5,722 bases of DNA, taken from REEB506 sp040381035. GTDB taxonomy: Bacteria; Pseudomonadota; Alphaproteobacteria; Caulobacterales; Aquidulcibacteraceae. The position numbers and the translations under genes are program-made. Positions 1 to 5,681 of this stretch are shown piece by piece; position 1 is the first letter of the stretch, and each line of letters starts with the position of its first letter. Location of the stretch: positions 1 to 5,722 of the forward strand of contig JBEIHY010000152.1 in NCBI GenBank assembly GCA_040381035.1. Reading direction: 5' to 3'. The notes under the pieces were generated by a model. It was not told the origin of the DNA. It was given only the letters and a program-made list of their open reading frames with translations, and did not search any database.

Positions 1-25
1 CAGGGGCGGAGTCTGCCCAAAAATG

Positions 26-55
26 CGGTTCCCCCCTCGAATTAGGGGGAAACCG
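26..55. other. Strong GC hairpin, possible leftward terminator or leader structure
   Basis: CGGTTCCCCC (26-35) pairs with GGGGG (45-49) and AACCG (51-55), with one bulged A at 50, giving 10 base pairs around a 9-base loop. Read leftward, the stem is followed within two bases by a run of five T (minus strand), as in an intrinsic terminator. Read rightward it is followed by A-rich sequence with no T run, so it is not a rightward terminator. It could equally be the 5' leader structure of a leftward gene beyond the window. Confidence 0.4.
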
Positions 56-99
56 GATGAAAAAACGACCCCATCGGCCAAGGATGCACGAAAAGACCA

Positions 100-105
100 A
101 TTATA
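100..105 (-). promoter_or_regulatory. Perfect leftward -10 box (TATAAT)
   Basis: The minus strand reads TATAAT at 105-100, a perfect sigma-70 -10 hexamer in otherwise GC-rich DNA. The -35 region at normal spacing (about TGATTT, 17 bases upstream) is poor. Transcription would start near position 93 and run left into the hairpin at 26-55, giving either a short RNA of about 70 bases or the leader of a gene off the left edge. The sequence alone does not show that it is active. Confidence 0.3.
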
Positions 106-190
106 GCGCGGATTTTGTGCCTAAATCAGAGCCTCCCTAGACAGTATCGCACTTCTGTTTCACTCTCCGGTGCGTGGAGGAACGGTGCTG

Positions 191-2197
191 ATGAGGGAAG
201 CTAAGGAGGGCGCGGACCGGTTTGTCTTCGGCCTGCTGGCACCGGCGGCAGGCGCGGGTCTGATCATCGCTTGGACGGCGTCCGCTCTCCTTACTGGCGA
301 AAACGGAGCGGCGCAGTTCGCGATGGCGGCGGCCATGGCGGCGGTCGTGCTCTTTCGTCTGCTGTTCGTCCGGTCCGGCCGCTCGTTCTGGTTTGCGGCG
401 CTTACGGCGCTGATCATGCACGCCGCGCTCCGTCTTGGATTGCCGGCCGGGGCAGAGGTCGAGCCCTGGCGCGAGATGGCGGCGCTCGGGCTTGTCCTTG
501 CTGCGGGTGTGGGCCCTTTGTTGCTGCGCAGGATCGAGTCCGGCGGCGCCTGCGCGGCCATGGCGCTCGCCATCACTTATGTGACGCTTGCGCGCGGCGC
601 CGGCGGCCCTGGCGAAACCTGGCTCGGCTTTGCGTTCTGTCTGCCGTTCATTGCGCTCTTCGCGCGCCGTGGGCATGTGCTGGAGATGCTGATCGGCATC
701 GCCCTGTTGCTGCAATGGGCGCTGCCCGGCGTGCGCTCGCCGGAAGCGACAGGCGGCATGCTCGCGCTCATCGTTGTCGCCGCGACGTTCGCACAGACGC
801 TGCGGCGCAAGCCGCGGGCGCGGGCTGCAAGGGGCGAACCGAAGGTCAAGCCGGTTCGATCGACGGACGGCCTGCCGACCCGGGCACTTTGGCTTGTGTT
901 TGTCGGCGATCTCGTGCTGCTCGGCCTCGCGGTCGCCGCTGTCCTGCTAATGGCGTCGCCGTTCCTGAGCGACAAGCCGCTGCCGCTGGTGCGCACGGTG
1001 CTCGGCGGCGTGCTTGCATTGCAACTCCTGTTGGCGCTTCGCAGCCGACGCTACTGGCCGGTGCGCGCAGCGCTCGCCGGCCTGGCGCTTTTCGCGCTGG
1101 CGATCTCGTTCGCCGCCGACCCGGCGACCGTCGTCGACAACGTGCTCAGCACGGTGTTCTGGACGGTCGTCTTGATTGCGCTGCTATTTGGCGTGAGCCT
1201 GTTGTTGCTCGCGCACCTGCGCGGTGTTCCCAATTTCCTCAAGTCCATTTACGGGCTCTTGTTGATCTTCTCTCTCTGGATCGGTGGTCCGGCCGCCATT
1301 TTCGTGGGAGTCCGCTCATACTCAACTGAGGCGACCGTCCGGGCCGAGTTTGCCGAGTGCGTTGACATTCAAGAGCGCTATGGCCAGCCAGACGATTATC
1401 CCTTCTCTGACGAGGACTACGCACTCTACAATCGGTGTGAGGCGGAACGCACCGCGGCGTTACGCGCAGCGGAACCGGCGATGCCTGAGGCGGCACGGAT
1501 CCGTCCGTTGGGGCAAGGTGGCATACTTCCGCACCCGGTAAGTCTGTGGGGTAGTCTGGCGATGGTGGCACTCGCGGCGACGACCATGCTCGTGTTGTCT
1601 TCGCGTGCGGATAAAACCTGGCCGCCGGCGTGGCGCGGCCTGGTGGCACCGCGTCAGGCGGTGCGTCTCCGCCACATCGTGCAAGGCGGGCGTCGCCTCG
1701 CAGCTCGGTTTCCAGTGGCTGACTCGATCGCGGCGATCGTCGGCATTTGGCTCGGTTTGTGGCGTCACCTTCGCGGACCCAACGCGCCCGTCAATATAAC
1801 GGAGATGGCCTCGATCTCCGCCATGGTAATGATCGTCTTCGCCATGAGCGGCTTGCCCGACGCCGTTGGCAGCGCGTTTGGCTTCGCCGTCGGCGACGCT
1901 ACGGTGTTCGATCCGCGCAAGTATGCGGGGCCGGCGATTCAAGCTGCGGCAGCGGTTGTCGGCGTCGGTCTGCTGTCGCGCGTGCGGCTGATGACCTACG
2001 TGGGACTGCTGGCACTCGCGCTCCTGGCTGTCGCCGCGCCGTTTCTGCCGTCGCAAGGCGCAAACCTTGGCGGCGCCATGCTGCTCGCCGTTGCGCTCGC
2101 GTTCTTCATCTGCGAAGCGCTGCGCGTCGCACTCGAGATCCTTCGCAAGCGCGCGCCGGCGCACTTCGCCAATCGCCCTGGGGAAACCACCGCATGA
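191..2197 (+). CDS. Large polytopic membrane protein of unknown function (668 aa), first of a paralogous pair
   Basis: I do not recognise this family. The protein is almost wholly hydrophobic, with roughly 18 candidate membrane helices (for example 11-34, 41-60, 95-113, 164-180, 232-256, 319-341, 351-375, 449-470, 537-556, 598-619, 627-646). It has no obvious signal peptide, catalytic motif or nucleotide-binding motif. A basic loop at about 203-231 and a very basic stretch at 471-507 (with WRGLVAPR from W481) should be cytoplasmic. The segment 376-448 is hydrophilic and acidic, with cysteines at 390 and 416, and should lie in the periplasm by the positive-inside rule. HLRG occurs at 342-345 and 526-529, and CEALR at 641-645. 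I chose ATG 191 because GGAGGA (176-181) lies 9 bases upstream; GTG at 170 or 185 would be too far upstream of, or too close to, that site. The stop overlaps the next start as ATGA, implying coupled translation with its paralogue. Confidence 0.9.
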   Translation: MREAKEGADRFVFGLLAPAAGAGLIIAWTASALLTGENGAAQFAMAAAMAAVVLFRLLFVRSGRSFWFAALTALIMHAALRLGLPAGAEVEPWREMAALGLVLAAGVGPLLLRRIESGGACAAMALAITYVTLARGAGGPGETWLGFAFCLPFIALFARRGHVLEMLIGIALLLQWALPGVRSPEATGGMLALIVVAATFAQTLRRKPRARAARGEPKVKPVRSTDGLPTRALWLVFVGDLVLLGLAVAAVLLMASPFLSDKPLPLVRTVLGGVLALQLLLALRSRRYWPVRAALAGLALFALAISFAADPATVVDNVLSTVFWTVVLIALLFGVSLLLLAHLRGVPNFLKSIYGLLLIFSLWIGGPAAIFVGVRSYSTEATVRAEFAECVDIQERYGQPDDYPFSDEDYALYNRCEAERTAALRAAEPAMPEAARIRPLGQGGILPHPVSLWGSLAMVALAATTMLVLSSRADKTWPPAWRGLVAPRQAVRLRHIVQGGRRLAARFPVADSIAAIVGIWLGLWRHLRGPNAPVNITEMASISAMVMIVFAMSGLPDAVGSAFGFAVGDATVFDPRKYAGPAIQAAAAVVGVGLLSRVRLMTYVGLLALALLAVAAPFLPSQGANLGGAMLLAVALAFFICEALRVALEILRKRAPAHFANRPGETTA

Positions 2198-4032
2198 ACC
2201 GTCCGATGACCTGGCTCGGCAAAGTGGACGCCAAGGCGGTCTATGGATCGCTGAACCTCAGCAGCGAAGAGACGGAGCGCGCCATCGTCAGTCACGTGGC
2301 GCCGGTGCTCGGCTCGATCGCGCTCGGCGTCGGCCTTTACATGCTGTCGACGGCGCAGACGCCGGCGCCATTCGCCATCGTCGCGTTCGCGCTGCCGGCC
2401 GCGGCGGCACTCGCGGCGCTGACGTTGCTGCCGGGCCGCGGCGGTTCCGGAAACGTCTGGTTCGCACCCCTAGCGATGGCCATTGTCTATCTCACCGCGC
2501 GGCCCGAAGTTGTCGCCATCGCTGGAATCGTCGGACTGTTGGCGGTGTTGTCGCTGGTGCTTGCGGCCGGCTCGGCGCTGCTCTACCGTCGCATCATCGG
2601 CGCGCTCGATCTCGGTTTTGCGTTGTTGTTTACGCCGGCGGCGCTGGCGTCGCCCGAAGCAATGGAAGCATTGCGCGCCTCGTTCGGCGACGGCGCGGCG
2701 CTGGTGGCGCTGATTGGCGTGATCCTCGTGCCCGTGGTGGCGACGATGGCGGCGCGCCGCCAGTTGCTGGGGACCACCGCGAGCTTCGCTGCGCTCGGCT
2801 TCTGGTCACTGCAGTTCAGCGGCGCTGGCAGCTCCGCTCCGGGCCTCGTGCTGATCGTCGCCACGATAGCCGCTATCGCCGCGCAGATCGCGATCAAGGC
2901 GCCGGGCCCGCAATCGGACATCCGCCTAGTCGCCGACCAGTTCCTGTTCGCCGGCGTGCTGCTGCTGGGCGTGATGAATCTCGCGGCCGGCCTGCCCGAT
3001 CCGCTACCGGTGGAATGGGCCATGCGCGCGTGGGCGCTCGCCGTCATTGTCTGGCAGATCGCGCGCATCGTGCGCCGTCCCTCCGACTGGCCGGGCGCGG
3101 CGGCGATCGGCTGGTCGGCTCTGGCGGTGCTGGCGGTTTCGTACATCGCCTGGCCATGGCCGGGCGCGCCGTCGCCGGTGCTCGGCGGGGCAGCCGCGCT
3201 CAGCATAGTCGCGCTCGCGGCACTGGTGACCGGCGCGGCCTGGCGGCTGCGCGTCACCGATCTGATGAAAGCGTACTTTGCCGGCTTCGCCGGCTGCGCG
3301 CTTTATGTCTTCGTTCGCTACGGCCTCAATGACACGCTTGTCGGCGGCCTGGCACCGCCTGTGGGGGCGCCGGCGGCGCCCGCGCTGCTGGCGCTAGGGC
3401 TCGCGGGCGCGGCGGCCGCGCCCTTCATCATGCAGCTGCCGGTGGAAAAGCCGGTGCTGGGCGCGTGGCGCGGGTTCGTTGCGCCGCGCATGGCTGCGCG
3501 GCTCCGCCGGTTCTTCGCGATCGTTGGCGCCACCGTGCAGCGCTTGCCGTTTGTCAGTTCGTTTGGCGCGCTCGCCGCGATGATTTGGACGCTGCTGCAG
3601 CACCTACGTGGCAAGAACGGCGCGCCGCTGGTAACCGAGCTAGTGTTGATCGCGGTGACGCTCGTGCTAGCGCGCATCTTCGCGAACATGGTGCCGTTTG
3701 CGCCGCTCGTCGTCGCGCAAGGGTCTGGCGTCGATCCCGCGCTCGCGGCGAGCGTGGCGCGGGCAGTGGCGTTCGGCGTGACGCTGTTCGTGCTGGGGGC
3801 CGCGATGGGTTTGCGTTTTTTCGTCTATCTTGGGCTAATCGCCATTCTGAGCCCGTTGCTGACATTCTTCTCGGGTGCGCCTCTGGGTGCGGCGCCCGTC
3901 GCTTCAAGTCCTGTTTCCGCCGCGCGGATTGGTGGTATGTGCCTCGCAATGGCGGCTGGCCTGCTTACCTGCGAACTCGTCCGCCTGACGATCGCCCGAC
4001 TCCGGCCAGCGTCTTCCGAAAGCGGGCGATGA
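2194..4032 (+). CDS. Large polytopic membrane protein of unknown function (612 aa), second of a paralogous pair
   Basis: I do not recognise this family. After a polar N-terminus of about 33 residues it has some 16-18 candidate membrane helices (for example 36-53, 59-79, 105-130, 167-186, 215-234, 247-264, 301-320, 327-348, 390-412, 476-497, 519-538, 541-560, 577-598). It resembles the upstream protein: WRGFVAPR from W425, HLRG at 470-473 exactly 45 residues later, and CELVR at 593-597. A weaker N-terminal match is GR then WFAxL (81-93 here, 63-71 upstream). It lacks the long cysteine-containing loop of its partner; the matching stretch (about 377-396) is only about 20 residues. The start is ATG 2194, overlapping the upstream stop (ATGA), with GGGGA at 2180-2184 nine bases upstream, so it is probably made in step with its partner. 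A heteromeric membrane complex is a plausible inference, but nothing shows a substrate or activity. An open frame starting further upstream within the first gene is only a shadow. Confidence 0.9.
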   Translation: MNRPMTWLGKVDAKAVYGSLNLSSEETERAIVSHVAPVLGSIALGVGLYMLSTAQTPAPFAIVAFALPAAAALAALTLLPGRGGSGNVWFAPLAMAIVYLTARPEVVAIAGIVGLLAVLSLVLAAGSALLYRRIIGALDLGFALLFTPAALASPEAMEALRASFGDGAALVALIGVILVPVVATMAARRQLLGTTASFAALGFWSLQFSGAGSSAPGLVLIVATIAAIAAQIAIKAPGPQSDIRLVADQFLFAGVLLLGVMNLAAGLPDPLPVEWAMRAWALAVIVWQIARIVRRPSDWPGAAAIGWSALAVLAVSYIAWPWPGAPSPVLGGAAALSIVALAALVTGAAWRLRVTDLMKAYFAGFAGCALYVFVRYGLNDTLVGGLAPPVGAPAAPALLALGLAGAAAAPFIMQLPVEKPVLGAWRGFVAPRMAARLRRFFAIVGATVQRLPFVSSFGALAAMIWTLLQHLRGKNGAPLVTELVLIAVTLVLARIFANMVPFAPLVVAQGSGVDPALAASVARAVAFGVTLFVLGAAMGLRFFVYLGLIAILSPLLTFFSGAPLGAAPVASSPVSAARIGGMCLAMAAGLLTCELVRLTIARLRPASSESGR

Positions 4033-4171
4033 AAAGGCCGGGTTCCTGGTCAAGCCGGTGCTATCTGCTCCAGGAGCGCCAATTCAACAGGCCAGCGCCG
4101 CCGAGGCACCATTCTCGACAATGGGCATCGGCGGCTTGACGCCCGCTCAGAAACTGAAACCGGCCGCGTAA
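4022..4171 (+). other. Out-of-frame, protein-like tail after the second membrane protein (possible frameshifted C-terminus)
   Basis: One frame over (+1) from the second membrane gene, the reading frame stays open across its stop codon and ends with TAA at 4169-4171. It reads GDEKAGFLVKPVL from about 4025 and ends GGLTPAQKLKPAA. It looks like ordinary protein and about two thirds of its codons end in G or C, but there is no good start codon or Shine-Dalgarno of its own. A single-base change near 4024-4028 would fuse it to the membrane protein as a cytoplasmic or periplasmic tail of about 48 residues. Alternatives are a recent inactivating indel, a sequencing error, a rare +1 frameshift, a relic of another gene, or chance. 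An overlapping ATG at 4029 opens a 36-codon, basic frame to 4139 that looks less protein-like. Confidence 0.3.
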
Positions 4172-4176
4172 TTTCT

Positions 4177-4221
4177 ACCCAACCGCCCCGCTAAAAATGG
4201 GGTGATTACCGGGGCTTGGGT
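4177..4221. terminator. Long interrupted hairpin between convergent genes, candidate bidirectional terminator
   Basis: ACCCAA (4177-4182) and GCCCCG (4185-4190) pair with CGGGGC (4210-4215) and TTGGGT (4216-4221): 12 base pairs with a two-base CC bulge and a 19-base loop. It lies where the rightward membrane operon and the leftward toxin-antitoxin operon converge, which suits a terminator. Neither side has a clear T run, so a classic intrinsic terminator is uncertain. CCCC (4186-4189) can also pair with GGGG (4199-4202) as a competing small hairpin. Confidence 0.4.
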
Positions 4222-4250
4222 CTCAAATTGGTATGCAGCGCTGCAAGCCC
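4212..4250. repeat. Inverted repeat GGGCTTG/CAAGCCC enclosing a 12-bp palindrome
   Basis: GGGCTTG (4212-4218) is the perfect reverse complement of CAAGCCC (4244-4250). Between and overlapping them is TGCAGCGCTGCA (4234-4245), a perfect 12-base palindrome. The left arm overlaps the right arm of the preceding hairpin, so the two foldings exclude each other. On the leftward strand this lies just beyond the antitoxin stop, so it could end that transcript. No protein-binding role can be read from the sequence. Confidence 0.45.
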
Positions 4251-4267
4251 GAGCTTTCTTTCACATG

Positions 4268-4555
4268 TCAGGCGGCGGCCACGCTAAGGCGTAGCCCCAT
4301 GGCTCGCAGGATCCCGAGAAGGGTTTCAAGGCGTGGGTTGCCGGCCTCGCTCAGGGTACGATAGAGCGTCTCGCGCGATAGCCCGCTATCCTTCGCGATC
4401 GCCGCCATGCCCTGAGATCGGGCAACGACGCCGAGCGCTTCGGCAATCTCGCTCGCGTCGCCATCGGCCAGCACTGCGTCGAGGTAAAGAGCTGCGTCTT
4501 CCGCGGTCTTGATGTGGTCTGCAGCATCGAAGGCGCTGAACCTGGCTTTTGTCAT
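4268..4555 (-). CDS. HI1420/HigA-type antitoxin with helix-turn-helix (addiction module antidote protein)
   Basis: This 95-residue protein fits the HI1420-type antitoxin family, the downstream partner of HI1419-type toxins in type II systems. Such proteins bind and neutralise the toxin and repress their own operon. The C-terminal half is the DNA-binding part: GMAAIAKDSGLSRETLYRTL at about 49-68 is a helix-turn-helix with the SRETLYR recognition helix typical of the family, followed by GNPRLETLLGILRAMGLRL (72-90). The N-terminal part (AEDAALYLDAVLADGD, 18-33) also fits. I chose ATG 4555 over the in-frame ATG 4573 because it overlaps the toxin stop as ATGA and has GGAAGGA (4571-4565, minus strand) nine bases upstream; the 4573 ATG overlaps that site. 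Length is normal and the domain looks intact. Confidence 0.9.
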   Translation of the reverse strand: MTKARFSAFDAADHIKTAEDAALYLDAVLADGDASEIAEALGVVARSQGMAAIAKDSGLSRETLYRTLSEAGNPRLETLLGILRAMGLRLSVAAA

Positions 4556-4857
4556 CCGTTTTGTTCCTTCCATTCACTCCACAGCCGTTTCGCAACTTCA
4601 ATGTCACGGTCCTGGCTGGACTTGTCGCCGCCACAGAGAATGACCACCAATTCCCCGCCGCGCTGCCCAAAATAGACCCGGTAGCCCGGCCCGAAATCGA
4701 CCTTCAGTTCGCTCAGCCCTTCGCCAACGGGCGCGACATTTCCAGGATTCCCGCGCTCCAGGCGCGCCAACCGACGAAGCACCTGAGCGGCGCCGGCGCG
4801 GTCCCGCAAGTTGTCGATCCACTCGGCGAAAGCGTCGGACTTGACGATAGTTGGCAT
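4552..4857 (-). CDS. RelE/ParE-superfamily toxin, HI1419 type (Gp49-like)
   Basis: This 101-residue protein matches the toxin family found just upstream of HI1420-type antitoxins. Relatives share the RelE/ParE fold; many RelE/HigB members cleave mRNA at the ribosome, but this subgroup's target cannot be read from sequence. Family hallmarks are FAEWIDNLRDR (10-20), RGNPGN (35-40), GEGLSELKVDFGPGYRVYF (45-63), and near the C-terminus CGGDKSSQDRDI (75-86). Length is normal and nothing appears broken. I chose ATG 4857 (MPTIVKSDAF) because that is where family similarity begins; a start at 4890 would place the promoter inside the gene. There is no Shine-Dalgarno upstream, and the start lies 5 bases past the predicted -10 box, so the mRNA may be leaderless. 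The toxin-first order is as in HigBA-like operons. Confidence 0.92.
   Translation of the reverse strand: MPTIVKSDAFAEWIDNLRDRAGAAQVLRRLARLERGNPGNVAPVGEGLSELKVDFGPGYRVYFGQRGGELVVILCGGDKSSQDRDIEVAKRLWSEWKEQNG
4565..4571 (-). promoter_or_regulatory. Strong Shine-Dalgarno for the antitoxin, inside the toxin gene
   Basis: GGAAGGA on the minus strand lies in the last codons of the toxin gene, nine bases before the antitoxin ATG at 4555. It decides the antitoxin start. It contrasts with the toxin, which has no such site, so antitoxin should be translated more efficiently from the shared mRNA. Confidence 0.7.
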
Positions 4858-4890
4858 AACGCAATGTAGCCAATAAGCTACAATAGTCAA
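4858..4890 (-). promoter_or_regulatory. Toxin-antitoxin promoter with overlapping operator
   Basis: On the minus strand a -35 box TTGACT (4890-4885) is followed after 16 bases by TACATT (4868-4863), a fair -10 box, and five bases later by the toxin ATG at 4857. The perfect inverted repeat TGTAGC/GCTACA (plus strand 4865-4870 and 4877-4882), part of an 18-base imperfect palindrome, lies across the spacer and the -10 box. That is where an autorepressing antitoxin or TA complex would bind to block RNA polymerase. The operator role is inferred from position and from known autoregulation in this family. Confidence 0.7.
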
Positions 4891-5138
4891 GCAAGCAGAA
4901 TGAAGCTCGCCACGCTGCTGCGGCGCGGACTCTGTCGGCGGCCAAGAAGAATGCAGAGCAAGGCACTGAAACGCTACGTCCGTTCACGGTCGGCCAGTCC
5001 GAGGGCAAGGCGAAGGGCCGTTGTTGGGATGTCTGAGCTAGCCAGTGGCCGGGAAACGTAAGGCTTCAGCCGACGTCTGAGTATTTCACAGCGGGTATGA
5101 TTTGGCCTGTTGCTGCAAGTCAGACTGCTTGCTGGATT
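4891..5138. other. Intergenic stretch with possible coding relic
   Basis: No gene is convincing here. A 53-codon rightward frame from ATG 4900 to 5061 is arginine-rich, as shadow frames are in GC-rich DNA, and lacks a Shine-Dalgarno. The neighbouring rightward frame (4887-5036) reads more like protein (for example LSAAKKNAEQGTETL, then FTVGQSEGKAKG) but has no ATG, GTG or TTG start, so it could be a gene relic. A weak 5-bp hairpin (GCAAG 5114-5118, CTTGC 5128-5132) is the only structure near the end of the truncated gene to the right. Confidence 0.35.
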
Positions 5139-5564
5139 TTAGGCAGCTGCAGCGCTGCGAATGTCTTCGTCGCTGGCGCCGTTTGCGGCAAGCTGCAAGG
5201 TCGCGCGCGCCCTTGCCGCGTTGAGGCGATAGAAATCCCGATAGTCGACGCCGGCCTCGATCACCCGCCGGGCAAGCTGCGCCTTGGACGCGCCGCGCGA
5301 CTGAGCGCCAAACCCGTCGGAGGCCTGTTTGCCGAGCCAGGACTTGTCCAGCCAATGGGAGGTATCTTCCAGGAACGGCACAATGCCAAGCTGCGCGCGG
5401 ACGTCCGCCAGCGGCTGCGCCAGCAGCTCCTCCCACGGCACAAAAATGGCCGGACACACTGCATGGGCGGCCAGACCGTTTGTGTGCGCCTCCTTCAGCA
5501 GCGCGCGCCATCGCTTTGCGCCGCAGCTGGGATGGATGAAAAATCTTGGCCCAAGGCCAAAGGG
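5139..5564 (-). pseudogene. 5'-truncated gene of unknown function, cut by the IS21-type element
   Basis: A leftward frame stays open for 141 codons and ends with TAA at 5141-5139. Its composition looks like real protein (FFIHPSCGAKRWRALLKEA, VPWEELLAQPLADVRAQLG, RRVIEAGVDYRDFYRLNAAR). There is no methionine anywhere in this part. The only upstream start of the continuous frame (GTG 5687) lies within insertion-sequence DNA, and the residues it adds (such as SFFDADHPNEGVKIARRGT) come from the element's end. So I infer that the gene lost its N-terminus when the IS inserted. VPWEELLAQP followed by an LG motif vaguely recalls the C-terminal part of sulfotransferases, but this is weak and I assign no function. 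The remaining C-terminus is intact and could still be expressed from an IS-borne promoter. Confidence 0.55.
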
Positions 5565-5571
5565 TGTTCCC

Positions 5572-5627
5572 CGGCGTGCAATTTTGACCCCTTCGTTGGG
5601 GTGATCGGCGTCGAAAAATGACCCCTC
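5572..5627 (+). repeat. Two direct repeats at the IS21-type left end
   Basis: The 22-base units at 5572-5593 and 5606-5627 share CGGCGT at the start and GACCCCT near the end, about 17 of 22 positions identical by eye, with starts 34 bases apart. This matches the L1/L2 repeat layout of IS21-family ends, where the transposase binds. ACCCC (5587-5591) and GGGGT (5598-5602) also form a small hairpin between them. Confidence 0.6.
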
Positions 5628-5645
5628 ATCCTTTTCTGTTATGCG

Positions 5646-5673
5646 CGATCGCTGGGCTTGAGAGCAGCGATCG
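5646..5673 (+). promoter_or_regulatory. Perfect 9-bp hairpin just before the transposase start
   Basis: CGATCGCTG (5646-5654) and CAGCGATCG (5665-5673) are perfect reverse complements around a 10-base loop, ending 8 bases before the ATG at 5682. The weak Shine-Dalgarno-like sequence GGGATCAGG (5673-5681) starts at the stem base. In a transcript entering from outside the element this stem could hinder ribosome binding, a known way that some insertion sequences limit transposase synthesis. That role is an inference here. Confidence 0.5.
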
Positions 5674-5681
5674 GGATCAGG

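Larger units (their letters stand above)
1..190. other. Non-coding leader upstream of the membrane-protein operon
   Basis: I see no convincing coding sequence here; the open frames are short or shadows of the gene to the right. The stretch contains a strong hairpin (26-55), a perfect leftward TATAAT (100-105) and the Shine-Dalgarno of the next gene (GGAGGA, 176-181). No strong sigma-70 promoter for the rightward operon is visible. The best candidate is TTGTGC at 115-120 with TAGACA at 138-143, 17 bases apart, but both boxes match poorly, so the operon promoter is left open. Confidence 0.6.

Noticed and set aside
170..190. Earlier GTG starts for the first membrane gene (170 and 185)
   Set aside because: GTG 170 lies before the GGAGGA at 176-181 and GTG 185 is only 3 bases after it; ATG 191 is nine bases after it and is better placed.
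137..715. Leftward 192-codon frame opposite the first membrane gene
   Set aside because: The composition (many R, Q, H, E) is that of an antisense shadow; the rightward gene has a clear start, Shine-Dalgarno and membrane pattern.
1460..2164. Leftward 234-codon frame opposite the first membrane gene
   Set aside because: Arginine- and histidine-rich antisense shadow lying wholly within the C-terminal coding region of the membrane gene.
2067..3332. Long rightward open frame (421 codons) inside the membrane operon
   Set aside because: It is arginine-rich and low in membrane-like residues, overlaps the well-supported membrane gene in another frame, and has no Shine-Dalgarno; it is a typical GC-rich shadow.
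4549..4869. Rightward 106-codon frame over the toxin gene
   Set aside because: It is antisense to a toxin whose family motifs are clear; a shadow frame.
4900..5061. Small rightward frame of 53 codons
   Set aside because: Very arginine-rich, no Shine-Dalgarno, and no recognisable motif.
5114..5140. Hairpin followed by TTTT as a terminator
   Set aside because: The stem is only 5 bp and the T run faces away from the leftward gene that ends here.
5097..5621. Rightward 174-codon frame opposite the truncated gene
   Set aside because: It runs across the proposed IS boundary, and the opposite frame reads more like real protein. It starts at ATG 5097 without a supporting Shine-Dalgarno.
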